Of a stretch of DNA of 64,000 nucleotides, positions 34,206 to 45,405 are shown piece after piece (the stretch's first letter is position 1; every line of letters begins with the position of its first letter). Location of the stretch: contig CM053154.1 in the NCBI GenBank assembly GCA_028571685.1, positions 7,043,501-7,107,500 on the forward strand. The letters are read 5' to 3'. The DNA is from Heterohyrax brucei (lineage: Eukaryota > Chordata > Mammalia > Hyracoidea > Procaviidae). The notes beneath the pieces are model-generated. The model saw nothing but the letters and a program-made list of their open reading frames with translations. It made no database searches and was not told the origin of the DNA. Both the position numbers and the translations under genes were made by a program.

Positions 34206-34760
34206 ATAAAAAATTGCCAGTGCGCAAGGAAACAGGAAAACATGATCTTTAATTTAACAAGGAGAAAAATTCAGTCCATAGGCGGACAGCAGACTTCCCG
34301 CCAAAAATATCATAGTGAAGAAACATTTTCCAAGTATTAAAAAACATAGAGCTCTTTACCTGGTGAAAATATATATATATATATATATATGTTTTTTTTT
34401 TTTTTTTAAAGAAAAGGCTTTCCAGACCAGCAAAAGCTGAAAGAATTCATCACCAGTGGAACTTAACTATAAGAAAAGTTAGATGACGTTACAGTGACAG
34501 ACGGGAAATTATATGAAACAAAAACCTGGATCTGTACAAGGAATAAAACGGTTCTAGAAACAGTAAGTATGGCAGAAAATATACAGTACGTTGACAGTCT
34601 AAAGCAAAAACACAGTGTATTTTGGGGTTAAGAGAAAACGTAGAAGAAAAACACGTAACAGCAGCACAGAGGACAGGAGTGGGAGGCGGAAATGAACTAC
34701 TCGTCTGCAAGTTCTCACGCTTCATGTAAAGCAGTTTAATATTACTGGAAGGCTGACTGT
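34206..34760 (+). mobile_element. Second old L1 (L1M-like) fragment
   Basis: AAAAGCTGAAAGAATTCATC, ACCAGTGGAACTTAACTAT and CCTGGATCTGTACAAGGAAT follow old L1M order. It contains a (TA)n run (34370-34390) and a T run. 34761-35263 beyond it is AT-rich and unassigned. Confidence 0.6.
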
Positions 34761-35263
34761 GGTAAGCTAAAGATGGAACTGGAACCCGAGCACAGCCACT
34801 AAGCAAGCAAAGAGATACCCATCGCTCGTGGCAAGTCTATATGACCCAGGACCACCACCCTTAAACAAGTTTATGATGAGTTCATATTTCTCCTTCTTAA
34901 TTGTTTATTAAAACTATCTAGCCTCTAGTTTGCCAGTTCCCTAAGGGGCCAAAATAAGTCTTGCTCCCTAAAATTGCAAAATGAACATACAGAAAAATCA
35001 TTCACCATTATTTAACTCTTACATTTTAATTGTTCAAGTATAACTTCAAAATTATGTTAAGACTGCTCAAACATAACTTTAAAATAGTTACTTTCAAAGT
35101 TTACACCATCATAAACACACACAGTAAATATTACACTTAATGTACCTGTGCTATATTTTCTGCAAAACCAGAGAGACTACAGGCAAAGTAAAAAACTCCA
35201 GTTTGATCTGAGGTGAGAAAAGCAATAAAAACTAAGGAGTACTGATATACTCAAACTCCCTGA

Positions 35264-35427
35264 AAATCCAAACTCAGTGCCATCGAGTTGATTCTGACTC
35301 ATAGATACCCTATAGGACAGAGTAGAACTGCCCCACAGAGTTTCCAAGGACAGCCTGGCAGATCTGAACTGCCAATCTTTTGGTTAGTGGACATGGCACT
35401 TAACTCGCTATGCCACCTGGATTTCCC
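35264..35427 (-). mobile_element. Afrotherian SINE with target duplication
   Basis: Minus-oriented, full length: CATCGAGTTGATTCTGACTC, ATAGGACAGAGTAGAACTGC, CCAATCTTTTGGTTAGTGG, and TGCCACCTGGATTTCC. Flanked by AACTCCCTGA (35254) and AAGTCCCTGA (35428), a 10-bp duplication with one mismatch. Confidence 0.93.
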
Positions 35428-36172
35428 AAGTCCCTGAGGGATGAAATTACTGGGCTGAGGGCTGTGGGGACTATGGTCTCAGGGAACATTTAGCTCAACT
35501 GATATAACATAGTTTATATATATATATATATTGAAAATGTTCTACATCTACTGTGGTGAGTAGCTTCTGGGGTCTTAAAAGCTCGTGAGCAGCCATCTAC
35601 GTTACTCCACAGGTCTGACCCCATCAGGAGCAAGGGAGAGTGGAGAAAACCAAAGATACAAGAGAAAGACCAGTCCAGAGGACTAATGGGCCCCAACTAC
35701 ACGGCCTCCACCAGACTGAGTCTGTCCCAATGAGACGGTGCTCGGCTACCAGCACCTACTCCTCTGACAGGGACCACAACAGAGGATCCTGGACAAAGCT
35801 GGAGGAAACATGGAACAAGAGTCCAATTCACAAAGAAAGACCAGACCTACTGATCTAAGAGACACTGGATAAACCCTACGACTGTGGCCCCTGGACAGCT
35901 TTTAGCTCAGTAATGAAGTCACTTCTGCGGTTCACCTTTCAGTCAAAGATGAGACAGACTCACAAAACGAAACAAGACTAAAGAGCACACCAAGCCAGAG
36001 GCAAGGACTAGAAGGACGGGAAGGGACGGGGAAGCCAGTAAGAGGGAACCGAAGGTTGAGGAGGAAGGGTGTTGACATGTCGTGGGTTGGTAACTAACGT
36101 CACAAAACAATATATGTACTAATTGTTTAATGAGATGCTAGTTTGCTCTGTAAATCTTCCCCTCAGATACAG
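35428..36172 (+). mobile_element. L1 3' UTR, second subtype
   Basis: GGGACTATGGTCTCAGGGAA, TCTGGGGTCTTAAAAGCTCG, CCAGAGGACTAATGGGCCC, AGCTCAGTAATGAAGTCAC, and TGACATGTCGTGGGTTGG in order, ending near TAAATCTTCCCCTCAG. It includes a (TA)n run at 35515-35531. Same subtype as 18405-19175. Confidence 0.7.
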
Positions 36173-36329
36173 TGTAATGCATTTATATTGTTTTGATCAA
36201 TCATGTACTACCACAAACTGCAGTAATAAATCAAACAAAAGAAAAAAAAACATTATTCATGCTTATACATAACAATAAATCTATCCACTTTGTATGCTGC
36301 TTTAACTTGCATTCTGTATTAAGGCTTAA

Positions 36330-36825
36330 TGGTTGCCAAGGACTGAATTTTGTCTCCCAAAACATGTGTGTGGCAGTTTGGCTGGGCTGTGATTTCTGGT
36401 GTTGTGCTGTGTTCCTCCAGGTTGTAAATGCTGCCTCTTGACGTTAATGCGGTGGACGGGCGGCAGTTGGGTTGGTGGGGCAGGACTCCACGCGCAAGCT
36501 TGTTTCACGCCTTGAGACAGTCTCTTGAAATACAAAGAAAGAGGCTAGCGGAGAGTTGGGGACCTCATACCATCAAGAAGGCAGTGCTGGGAGCTGAGCA
36601 GGTCCTCTGGCGAGGATCGGGTCCCTGTACCTCAGAAGCTTCCGTTTCAGGGAAGCACTGATGATAAGGCCCCTTCTCCAGTGTCACCAGAGAAAGCCTT
36701 CCCCTGAAGCCGACACCCTGAATTTGGACTTTTAGCTCCCTGGACCGTGACAGAGCAGAATTTCTCTTTGTTAAAGCCATCCACTGGTGGTATCTGTTAC
36801 AGCCGCACTAGAGGAGCAAGCAACA
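36330..36825 (+). mobile_element. MaLR-like solo LTR, copy 3
   Basis: GACTGAATTTTGTCTCCCAA, GGAGAGTTGGGGACCTCATA, CCATCAAGAAGGCAGTGCTG, CTGAATTTGGACTTTTAGC and TTTGTTAAAGCCATCCACTG. Shares a variant left half with the copy at 52602. No clear target duplication. Confidence 0.75.
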
Positions 36826-37586
36826 GTCGAGCACGCGGGCAAGGAGTATTGCTAACGAATCACATGTACTTCATCATCTTTCAAGAAAGCCTTTGATTTT
36901 TGCTTTTCTAAGTGACATCCTCAGTAATACCACTCTGGATCCCCTCAAATAGACCCAATCTTATCCTAGCTCTTCCTCCCCTGTCACTCATCAAGTACAG
37001 GTTCAAACTCCGAGAGCAGATACTATGTGTCAAGTGCTCACATTCTTAATAGACGGCAACAAACACATGCCAGCCAAAGGGCTTAGTAATCTCCACTTTC
37101 CTCTCGATCCCAGGTTTAAAATGGGAATAAATGGTAATACGGCCTTGCATGACACACAGGCACATCCAGGACAGCCAATCACAGTTCATTCAAATAGAAG
37201 ACTTTCAATATCTGACACAGACTTGACTTTTCCACGAGTAGGATATATTCTAGGATTTGACCAACCTTTCCAACTGAATTACTGACTGAATGTATTATAA
37301 ATAATCCTTTCAGGAGGCCTTGAAACTGTTCTCACAATCTTTTAAGAATTTTTTCTTTTTCTTGGAAGGAACCTGATTTGCTTGGGAGCTAAACAAGGCT
37401 TGAATCGAACCATATAACTTAGTTCTTATTAAAACATCTTTTGAAAAATAAGACACTGCATCAAATATAATAAGAGCATTGTAAGTACTGCACAAAAATG
37501 CTTTGTCAAGCCAAGCAACAGACACTAAAAATACCAAAGTGACTGTGGTAATGTTACACTTTTAGGTAGCATTTTCTAAAACTATC
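36826..37586. other. Unique intronic sequence
   Basis: No recognised gene or repeat, apart from weak MIR-like strings near 37025-37120. Confidence 0.45.
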
Positions 37587-37600
37587 TTTTAGTTAAATAG

Positions 37601-37758
37601 GGACCATCCTGGTGGCAGAGCGGGTTCAAGGTTACATCTGCTAACCAAAAGGCCAGCAGTTCAAATCCTCCCGGCGTTCCTTGGAAAGTGTGGGGCAGTT
37701 CTACTCTGCCTATAGGGTCGCTATGAATCAGACCCGACTCATTGGTAGTGTTTGTTTG
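37601..37758 (+). mobile_element. Afrotherian SINE with target duplication
   Basis: GACCATCCTGGTGGCAGAGC head, GCAGTTCAAATCCTCCCGG B box, ATAGGGTCGCTATGAATCAG, and a TTTG tail. Flanks TTTTAGTTAAATAG (37587) and TTTTAGTTAAGTAAG (37759) form a target duplication. Confidence 0.93.
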
Positions 37759-37773
37759 TTTTAGTTAAGTAAG

Positions 37774-39343
37774 CGCTTTTTTTAAGTAAGCAATCCTTGC
37801 TTCTTCTTTTTTTTTTTTTTTTTAAACTAAAAGTACACTTTGCCTGGTTCAAGGGAAAAAAAATCCATTAACTGCAGACATTTTCCTGGAATTTCAAATA
37901 AATGTATATTGATTTCATTAAAAATGTCTTGACTTTGTAAGGCAATTTTCTGGCTTTTTAACTACAGTCACAAAAGAGTCAAGACACTAATATGTCCCTA
38001 AGTGCTAACTGGTCTCCCAGACACTTGCTGAGTGTCTCAGAGCCACCAGCACATCTGCGGCTCACCGCAGCCCCGGAAGGCAGACGGATGACCGACAGCC
38101 CGCAGTAGGGGTAGTGACAGCACCCCCACGGGCAGGAGGCCCCCAGCCAGGGGTGCAGGCGCTCTTCACCACGAAGCTCCGCTGGACTTCAAGGTCGGGC
38201 TCTCTGTGAGACAAGAAAATAAGCACTAGCCACTAAGAGGCCACCTGCCTCTGCGGGCTCCCTGGGACAGGGATCTCAGGGAAGTTCAGACCTTCCGTGA
38301 GCTAGCATTATCTAGAGCCTGGAATCCATGCTGTTACCATGCTTTCTTTTTTCTCTGTTTTGTCTCCTGCATCAAAACCCTTTCTTGAAGTAAGATCACC
38401 TCTAGGACCCCAGTACATAGACATAAAGAGCTGATCCAGTGAAAAACCAGAGGGAAGAGGGGCCCAGGAGCCCCAATGACACTATCGCCCTCCTGCAGAG
38501 GTGGCCCTGGGTGGCTTGAGGTGGCCCTGGGTGGCTCTCTTTTACACAAGAAGCCTGGAGGAGAGCACGGGAAACTCACCACGGTTCTCTGTCCACCTGA
38601 GAGCCCTAGGCACACCACACACCGGACCAAACCAGGGGTGCAGAGCCACCCCTGCTTTAGTACAGGTGGAGCCCGGCAGCCACAAGGCAAACAGTTCCCA
38701 AAGCAGAGTTGATGGACAACCCCTGGGAATTAGTCAGAAATCTGGACTCTCAGTCCCCACCCCACCTACCCAGCCAGAACCGCCCCAGGCAGGACCACCA
38801 TCACTTGGGGTTTCCATGCACCTCCTACAGGTGTCGGTCATCAAGCTGAAATCTGAGGACCACCACCCCAGAGACGGAGGGTAAGCTAAGCCCTATGACC
38901 TGCAGTGGAAGAAGGAGAGAGGCAGCACTTCCTGAAGACACCTTGAGGATGACCACTGACCCCAAAGTTGGACCACGTCCACCTTTAAAGGCTCACCTGC
39001 CTGGACAGTCAGCCAAGAAACGTGTGTGAGAGCCTGCCCTCTGCTGGGCACCAGGCAGCACTACAGAAGCAAGGCTGAACAAGAACTAGCCCTGTGCCCC
39101 AAGACCCAGTCCCAGCGCAGCTGAGCATCGCCACAGCAGAGCTGGGCAGACAAGAGCATGGGTGGCAGCTCAGTCTCCAAGGTCACCTGAAAGGATGAGT
39201 AGGAACTCCCCAAGACCACCAGGCAGCTTTGGTTCCTACATTTCCTCCCCAGCACCTGTAAGCACATTGCATGACCATAGTGTGAGTCGATGTTCCAGAA
39301 GAAACAACTCTCCAGAACTTCTAGAAGCATTTATTGAGATATA
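37774..39343. other. Unique, partly GC-rich intronic sequence
   Basis: GC-richer than its surroundings at 38040-38200 and 38480-39000, but CpG is not enriched and no splice-bounded coding exon or promoter motif is recognised. Holds one 20-21 bp tandem duplication (38500-38540). Confidence 0.5.
38500..38540 (+). repeat. Two-unit tandem repeat of about 21 bp
   Basis: GGTGGCCCTGGGTGGCT occurs twice head to tail. A short recent duplication. Confidence 0.85.
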
Positions 39344-39550
39344 AAGGAGCCCTGGCAGCCCGATAGTTAAAGGGTGTCTCTGATAACCCAAAGGTTGGTG
39401 GTTCAAAACCACCAGCAGCACCGAGGGAGAAAGTCCTGGTGGTGGACTTCCCCATAGATTACAGCCTAGAAACGCCCATGGGGCCATTCTACTGTCCTGT
39501 AGGCTCACTATGAGTTGCAATCAACTCAATGGCAATGGTTTTGGTTTTGA
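39344..39550 (+). mobile_element. Afrotherian SINE, longer subtype
   Basis: GGAGCCCTGGCAGCCCGAT head, GGTTGGTGGTTCAAAACCAC B-box region, the extra block GACTTCCCCATAGATTACAG, then CTATGAGTTGCAATCAACTC and a GGTTTTGGTTTTG tail. Confidence 0.9.
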
Positions 39551-40533
39551 GGCAAAAAAGGGCAGCCCAAAATCCAAGAAAGGTTTTGATTTTCAGGTAA
39601 GAAAGGGCAGCCCTGCAAAGACTTGCTAGAGGTGAGACTGCCCATTTACCTGGACAGGCACCCAAGGCCCCAGGCAAGTGTTCTCAGCTGTGAGAGACAC
39701 CGTAAATGCACATATTATCTGCAGATAGACAATAACCGAAGCAGACACGGCTGTCACGGAGGTCTGATGCTCTGGATACAGACTCTTTGCCCTGATTAGG
39801 TGTCAGGTCTCAATGGAAGTAATGGGTAAGGCACATGGGAGGTTCCGTTACCCCTGGACGGGTCCCAGCACTCAGGAACGGGTCACTCCAGGGGCTTCCC
39901 CAGCTACAGACAACAGCTCTACTTGCCCACCTGGACCAGGAAGCTGTGCTAAGGCAGCTCACGCTCCGGCATCATCTGGGCAAAACCCTACTGCGGGCAG
40001 AGGGAGACTGACGGGAAGCACTTCCCTCGCCTACGGAGATGCAGCACACGAAGGGTGACACAATGCAGCCCAAGAAACAAATACTGCAGAACTGAAACCA
40101 CACTTGCTACACATTTGGGTGGGTGGTTCCTAAGCTATGAAATGATCTGAGTCAGAGGGAGATTTACAAGAAACTTACTGAAGTCTAGCATCTTGGTGGC
40201 CTCTCACTTGTCTGGGCCCCTTACGAGGCCCGACCAGGGCTCCTAGCACTGCGTTCACATGGTCAAATGTTTCTGGTAAAATTTGCAGTGTTTTCAATGC
40301 AAGTGGTTAGGAGAGCCCTCTCTCTGTCCACGTCAGCTTCTACTCCGTCACGCTTCTTGGGTCTGGCAGTAAGGGATGAACCGTATTTCTGGGTTCAGAC
40401 GCACTCTGTAAAAATGGCATGATGGAGCCATCTGACCTGCTCTAACTTCACATGTAGGAAAGAGAATCAAAATCAATAGCTTGAAGCTAATGCCTATAAG
40501 GCAGATGTCACATACACCTCCTCTCTCCAACCT
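39551..40533. other. Unique intronic sequence
   Basis: No recognised feature. Includes AACCT at 40529-40533, the left target duplication of the next LTR. Confidence 0.5.
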
Positions 40534-41062
40534 TGTTATGGATTGATCTGTCCTCCCCAAAACGTGGGTAGCCAACTGCCTGGATCATGATTTCTGGTGT
40601 TGTGGGGATGATGTCCATTCTGCGATGTTCCTATGCTGTAGATTCTAATCTCTGCCTGTGGTTAACAGCTTAGATTATGTTAAAGAGGATTAGGGTGGGA
40701 CCATAAGGGCACTGCCATGGACGGTGGCTTGCCCACCTTTTAGCCATTTATCCTACAAGAGATAAACAGAAAAGGAAGCAAGCAGAGAACTGAGGGCTCC
40801 ATGCCACCAAAAAAGCAGTACAGAGAGTAGAGTGCGTCTTTGGGACCCAAGGTTCCTGTGCCAAGATGCTCTCAGACCAAAGAAACACTGATGCAACACA
40901 AGGACCTTCCTTCCTCCAGGGCCAACAGAGAGTGTGCTCCCCTGGAGCTGGCAACCTGAATTCGGACTTCTAGCCTCCTGGACTGGGTGAGAATAAAGTT
41001 TTCTTTGTTAAAGCCACCTACTTGCGGCATTTCTGTTAGAGCAACACCAGATGACCAAGACA
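40534..41062 (+). mobile_element. MaLR-like solo LTR with exact 5-bp target duplication
   Basis: The best-defined LTR in the window: 529 bp, starts TGTTATGGATTGATCTGTCC, ends GACCAAGACA, and is flanked by AACCT on both sides (40529-40533 and 41063-41067). Internal landmarks: GAGGATTAGGGTGGGACCAT, AAGCAAGCAGAGAACTGAGG, CTGGAGCTGGCAACCTGAAT, and GAGAATAAAG, a near polyadenylation signal, at 40990-41000. Five-bp duplications and TG/CA ends fit an ERVL or MaLR-class integrase. Antisense to FANK1. No internal genes. Confidence 0.85.
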
Positions 41063-41339
41063 AACCTTTAACCCTCTTCTGACACCAACTAAATGAATAA
41101 TTTAAAAGGATCCGCACAAAGACGGCGAGGAGGCGGAGATTAAAGGCGTTGGAAACGTCCAAAACTGCTGCATCACGCCATCATCTTAGATGAGCTCCTC
41201 CCACTACCCTCAGTTCTCTCCGTCTGGTTTGGGGGTTCCGTAATTGACTATAGCATCTCATCGAACTCAGAAACCATACTTAGAATTAAATAGTCTATGA
41301 GAGAAGTAACAGGGTACAACTTGGAATCAGGAATGACTC

Positions 41340-41830
41340 AGAAGTAATGGAGCAACTCAGGATAGAGTTCGGCATCAGGACCGCCCCTTCTCTCCCTCTG
41401 CTGCCGAGCCCTGCTCAGGACCTTCTCAGACAAGCGTTACAGCTCTTAGCTCCACGGACTGGCGAGCCCTACACCACAGCCATCTCACCCCAGTCTCTGC
41501 TTCCTGAAACCTCACGCTGCTGCTGTTCTTGCTGGTGCTACACTGCCATCTCCTGCTGTCTTCCGTGTCACAGCTCCTCCTCCTACCTCTCTCTGGCTTT
41601 CCCTTAGGCCTAGCAGGGTGGCAAACTGACCCTCACCAGGGTTCCATACCCTTGGTTTGTATGGTCTCACTCCCACAAGGGCTCCATGCACCTTATTTGC
41701 ATTAGCAACAAGCTGTCCAATCCCCTTTGTGGACTACAAGTGCCTAATTTGCATAGTCCAACCAATCATCATATGGCAATCAGACTATCGCTAGAAGGGC
41801 CATATTAAGTAATTCGCCGCCCCACAAATA
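41340..41830 (+). other. Unclassified promoter-like or LTR-like block
   Basis: CT-rich left half, then CAAGGGCTCCATGCACCTTA, two ATTTGCAT/ATTTGCATT octamer motifs (near 41696 and 41739) and two CCAAT motifs (near 41720 and 41760). The density of octamer and CCAAT boxes resembles an LTR promoter, but no termini, target duplication or internal genes are seen, so class and orientation are unproven. Confidence 0.35.
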
Positions 41831-42464
41831 TTGAAGCTGAGTTGGAAATATACTTCATTTGGTTTAATGGAGGTATATATGTGCAGTTTGCAGTCACATT
41901 GGTGTGTAGCTGAGATACTAGTTTTGGGGACACTCCTACTACCTTCTCTGCTTATGCAGCATCATACAAGTAGAAGGAAAAAGGTCATACTGTCATATGA
42001 ACGTCCCCTGAGTAAGGAACCAACAAGGTTGGAAATTTCCCAAACCAGAAGCTTATCTGGGGATAATTCTCCCCAGCATCCAACTTAAAATGTTAAGCAG
42101 AAGATTTGGTTCTCACTCTTACTGGTTTAAAACTGGTTTTTACCTGTCAGAAACATACTCAATAACAGTATATACAACTATGAATATACCATACATTTTT
42201 TTCTTTTATACAGTAAATCTCACAAAATGAAATTTGTCAAAACTCCTGGGTTTGTAGCTAGCATACCTGAGGATGGGGTTGTGTGATTTATGCATTCCTT
42301 ATGCACACCTCTACTTATCTGATGCATCTTGTTCGCACCAAGTCTGACAGTTCCAGATAAAAGGGCATGCAAAATTGCCACCAATGCAGAAAGGTAGCCT
42401 GAAGAAACAAATGTGCCAGTGAAAGTCACCTATACAAATTCCATCAATAATTCATTATTTGTAG
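41831..42464. other. Unique intronic sequence
   Basis: No recognised repeat, gene or RNA. Confidence 0.45.
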
Positions 42465-42474
42465 TATGAGAATA

Positions 42475-42657
42475 AGGAGCCCTGGTGGCACAGTTAGAAA
42501 TCTAGTGGCATAGTGTTGAAGGGTTAAATCCAAAGGTCGGTGGTTCAAATCCACCAGGTACTCCTTGGAAATCTAGGGGGCAGCTCTACTCTGTCCTATA
42601 GGGTTGCTATGAGTCAGGATCAACTTGAAGGCAGTGGGTCTGGGGTTTTTTTTTTTT
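42475..42657 (+). mobile_element. SINE dimer, left unit
   Basis: GGAGCCCTGGTGGCACAGTT head with an odd expanded region before the B box (a second TGGTGGCA-like TAGTGGCATAGTG), GGTGGTTCAAATCCACCAGG, CTCTGTCCTATAGGGTTGC, and a T-rich tail ending at 42657. Confidence 0.9.
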
Positions 42658-42854
42658 GGCTGTGGTGGGAGTGGTTGAGCACCCAGGTGCTAATCAAGAG
42701 GTCAGTGATTTGAACCCGCCAGGTGCTCTTTGGTGAAAAGACCTGGCTGTCTGCTGCTGTGAAGATCACAACCCTGGAAGCCCCATGGAAAAGCGCTACC
42801 TGTCACACTGTTGCTATGTGTTAGAAGTGACTCAACTGCCCACAACAACAACAA
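42658..42854 (+). mobile_element. SINE dimer, right unit
   Basis: Longer subtype directly following the left unit: TGTGGTGGGAGTGGTTGAGC, GATTTGAACCCGCCAGGTG, the extra block CTGGCTGTCTGCTGCTGTGA, and an ACAACAACAACA tail. TATGAGAATA flanks the pair (42465 and 42855), not each unit. Confidence 0.88.
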
Positions 42855-43102
42855 TATGAGAATATCTGGTTACACCTTTGTGGGGCTCAGTTGACCACTT
42901 TGGCAATTTTTAAATGCATTCAAATCGTTCCTGTGAATGCCTTATTTTCAGACAAATTTTCTACTTTTTTCTGAAATTATTGATCATTCAAAAAATCAGA
43001 AAGAATGGCAAAAAACTATCCTAGCAGAAGCTAGGACAGGAAATTGAAAGAACAGCGTTGGTACGGTAGCTGAAATGTCAAAACCTCTCCTATTCGACAG
43101 CC

Positions 43103-43150
43103 AAGCCAAAGCCGAGTGCCGTTGAGTCGGCTCTGACTCACAGAGACAAA
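43103..43150 (-). mobile_element. SINE tail fragment
   Basis: CCAAGCCAAAGCCGAGTGCC and GTTGAGTCGGCTCTGACTCA: only the 3' end of a minus-oriented SINE. 42865-43102 and 43151-43453 are unassigned. Confidence 0.75.
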
Positions 43151-43465
43151 AACCCTGTGCTCAGACTGGCATCAGAACCATTTGAGAAAGAATCGTGATA
43201 ACCAATAAAATACTGATCATAACAATGACAACAGGAGAAATAAACAAGAGGACAAGGGGTCGTACTCCCCAACAAGAAACCGAAAAAGAAAAACACCATT
43301 TCTGCAGCTAGACCAGCCTCATGTTAATGAATTTGTTGACTTCACTAAGTCCTCTAACTTTTATCCTGGCCTGTTACAACAAACAGCTTTGTCATTCAAC
43401 ATCATGAGTCAAAGTTTTTTGCCCTGAAAACCGTGATTCCCTAATTTACAGAACCTCAGGTGGAA

Positions 43466-43623
43466 CCCCAAACCAAACCAAACCCACTGCCGTCGAGTCA
43501 GGTCTGACTCATAGCGACCCTAGAGGTCAGAGTAGAACTGCCCAACAGTTTCCAAGCAGCGCCTGGTGGATCTGAACTGCTGACCAGCAGACATAGCACT
43601 TAACCCATGGTGCCACCGGGTTT
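43466..43623 (-). mobile_element. Afrotherian SINE with target duplication
   Basis: Well preserved: CCAAACCAAACCAAACCCAC, GTCTGACTCATAGCGACCCT, TGGTGCCACCGGGTTTCC. Flanked by CCTCAGGTGGAA (43454) and CCTCAGGGGGAA (43624), 11 of 12 identical. Among the younger copies here. Confidence 0.95.
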
Positions 43624-43725
43624 CCTCAGGGGGAACCTACAAAGGATTTTTAAAGTGCTTCTCAACCAGACATTATAAATTCATTTACATACAAATGAAT
43701 ACAGTTATTCCACAACTGAACAAGG

Positions 43726-44247
43726 TGTTTTAGTCAGCGAGAGCTGTTCTAACAGGAAGACCACAGAGTGGATGGCTTTAACAGAGGAAGGTTTATTCTT
43801 ACACAGTCTGGTAGGCTGCAAGTCCACATTCAGGGTGTCCGCTCCAGGGGAAGGCTTTCCCCTTGTCGGCTGTGGAAGAAAGTACAGTATTGCATCAGTC
43901 TTTGTCCAGGGAGCGTCTTGGCACAGGAACCTCAGGTCTGAAGGACGCACTCTTCTCCCGGTGCTACTTTCTTGATGGTACAAGGTTCCCAATTTTCTGC
44001 TTGTTTCTCTGTCCTTTTATCTCTTGCAGGCTGAAAGGATTAAGGGTGGGGCAAGCCATACTCCAGCGAAACTCCCTTTACAGTGGAGCAGGGAGGCGGT
44101 CCTATGAAGGGATACAGCCCCACCCTAATCCTTGAACATACAGCATAGGAAAACCACAAAACGGAGGACAGTCACAAGATACTGGGAATCAAGGCCCAGG
44201 CACACGGCTACACATATTTTTGAGAGGACACAATTCGATCCATGACA
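43726..44247 (-). mobile_element. MaLR-like solo LTR, copy 5, sense to FANK1
   Basis: Complement of the family: begins TGTTTTAGTCAGCGAGAGCT and ends ATTCGATCCATGACA. GGTTTATTCTT near 43790 gives AATAAA on the minus strand. GTGTCCGCTCCAGGGGAAGG, CGGTGCTACTTTCTTGATGG and TCCTTTTATCTCTTGCAGG are intact. Flanking 5-mers do not match. Confidence 0.8.
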
Positions 44248-44299
44248 GTATGTATGTATAGCTAGATACATATTTACATATGTATACTATTTTATGGTT

Positions 44300-45405
44300 G
44301 TTAGCACTAGGTATTTGTTAAAAAAAAATTTTATTTCACATGACTGAGTGACAATGTACATTCCTGTATAACTTTACATACCCACCTATATGCAGCTTCC
44401 ACTGCTCTCCCTGTCCGGTGACTGCACACTATTCCTCTCTGCTCCATGCATGTCTCATCCTCCCAACAGCCTCCTTTCCCCTCCTCTCCATCCACTCTCC
44501 TTCCTCCAGCCAGAGGTCAGCAGGATGATATCCTACACATGTATAGAACCATAAAGTGCATCCAATATATGGTCACTCTGCATTGCCAAGTCCAATCCAT
44601 TCCTGTCCAAAGAGTGGACCTTCGTTATAATTTATGGGTAAGGGCAGCATCAGGGCCGGGGGCCATGCTCCCAGGGGAACCCCAAAATTGCTGGACCATC
44701 AATTGAGGTCTTTTTGTGGAGATCTCATGATGCACCCCTTTTTATTCTTGTGTTGCCAGTGAGACTCCTCTCTGTGAGCTCCATTGTAGCTATCACTGGT
44801 GGTGGCCGGGCACCATCCGGTTCTTCCGGTCCCAAGTTGATGTAGGCACCCACTCCTGTGGGTCTCTCTGTCTTCTCGGTTGTCTTTACCACATGTCATT
44901 TTGGTCCTCAGTGAGCATCTGTTCCTGTTGAGTTGGGAACATTTGCTGTGTCCTCGGATGGCAGCTTGGCAGCTTTTAAGACCCCAGATGCCACTCACCA
45001 ATGTGGGGTGCAGAGAGCCCTCTTAGCAAAACACTAGTTGTGCCAATTGGCCTTGATTTTGCCTAAAAGCATGGTCCCCTGCCCCCTGCCCCCTGCCCCA
45101 GCTACTCTATCCTTGCAATACTGGGTTAAGATGGAAGGAGTATTCAAGTTATGCTGAAGTCCACTTAATGTTGTTCTTGTTTCTAATGTGTGCTATCACT
45201 GCTTTCTCCCAACCAGATTTCTAGCAACTATCTAAACTAAAGCCTCCCCCCCTCACCTTCCCTCCCTCCCCTCCCTTGCAGCTGTCAAAGAGTCTTTTCT
45301 TCTATTCACAAGTCTGTTTTTGAGATCTTATCGTAGAGGTCTCATACTTGTCCTTTTGTCGCTGACTACTTTCACTCAACATAATGTCTTCCAGCTGAAA
45401 CCAGG
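44300..45405 (-). mobile_element. L1 3' UTR
   Basis: Continuous with the ORF2 piece on its right. Landmarks on the plus strand: AGGGGAACCCCAAAATTGCT, GCTTTTAAGACCCCAGATGC, and CCCCTCCCTTGCAGCTGTCA. It contains a CCCCTGC triplication at 45078-45100. Confidence 0.85.

Noticed and set aside
38040..39000. GC-rich patch considered as FANK1 exon 1 and promoter
   Set aside because: CpG is not enriched, no MEPQR-like start with a phase 1 donor on the minus strand, and no promoter motifs.
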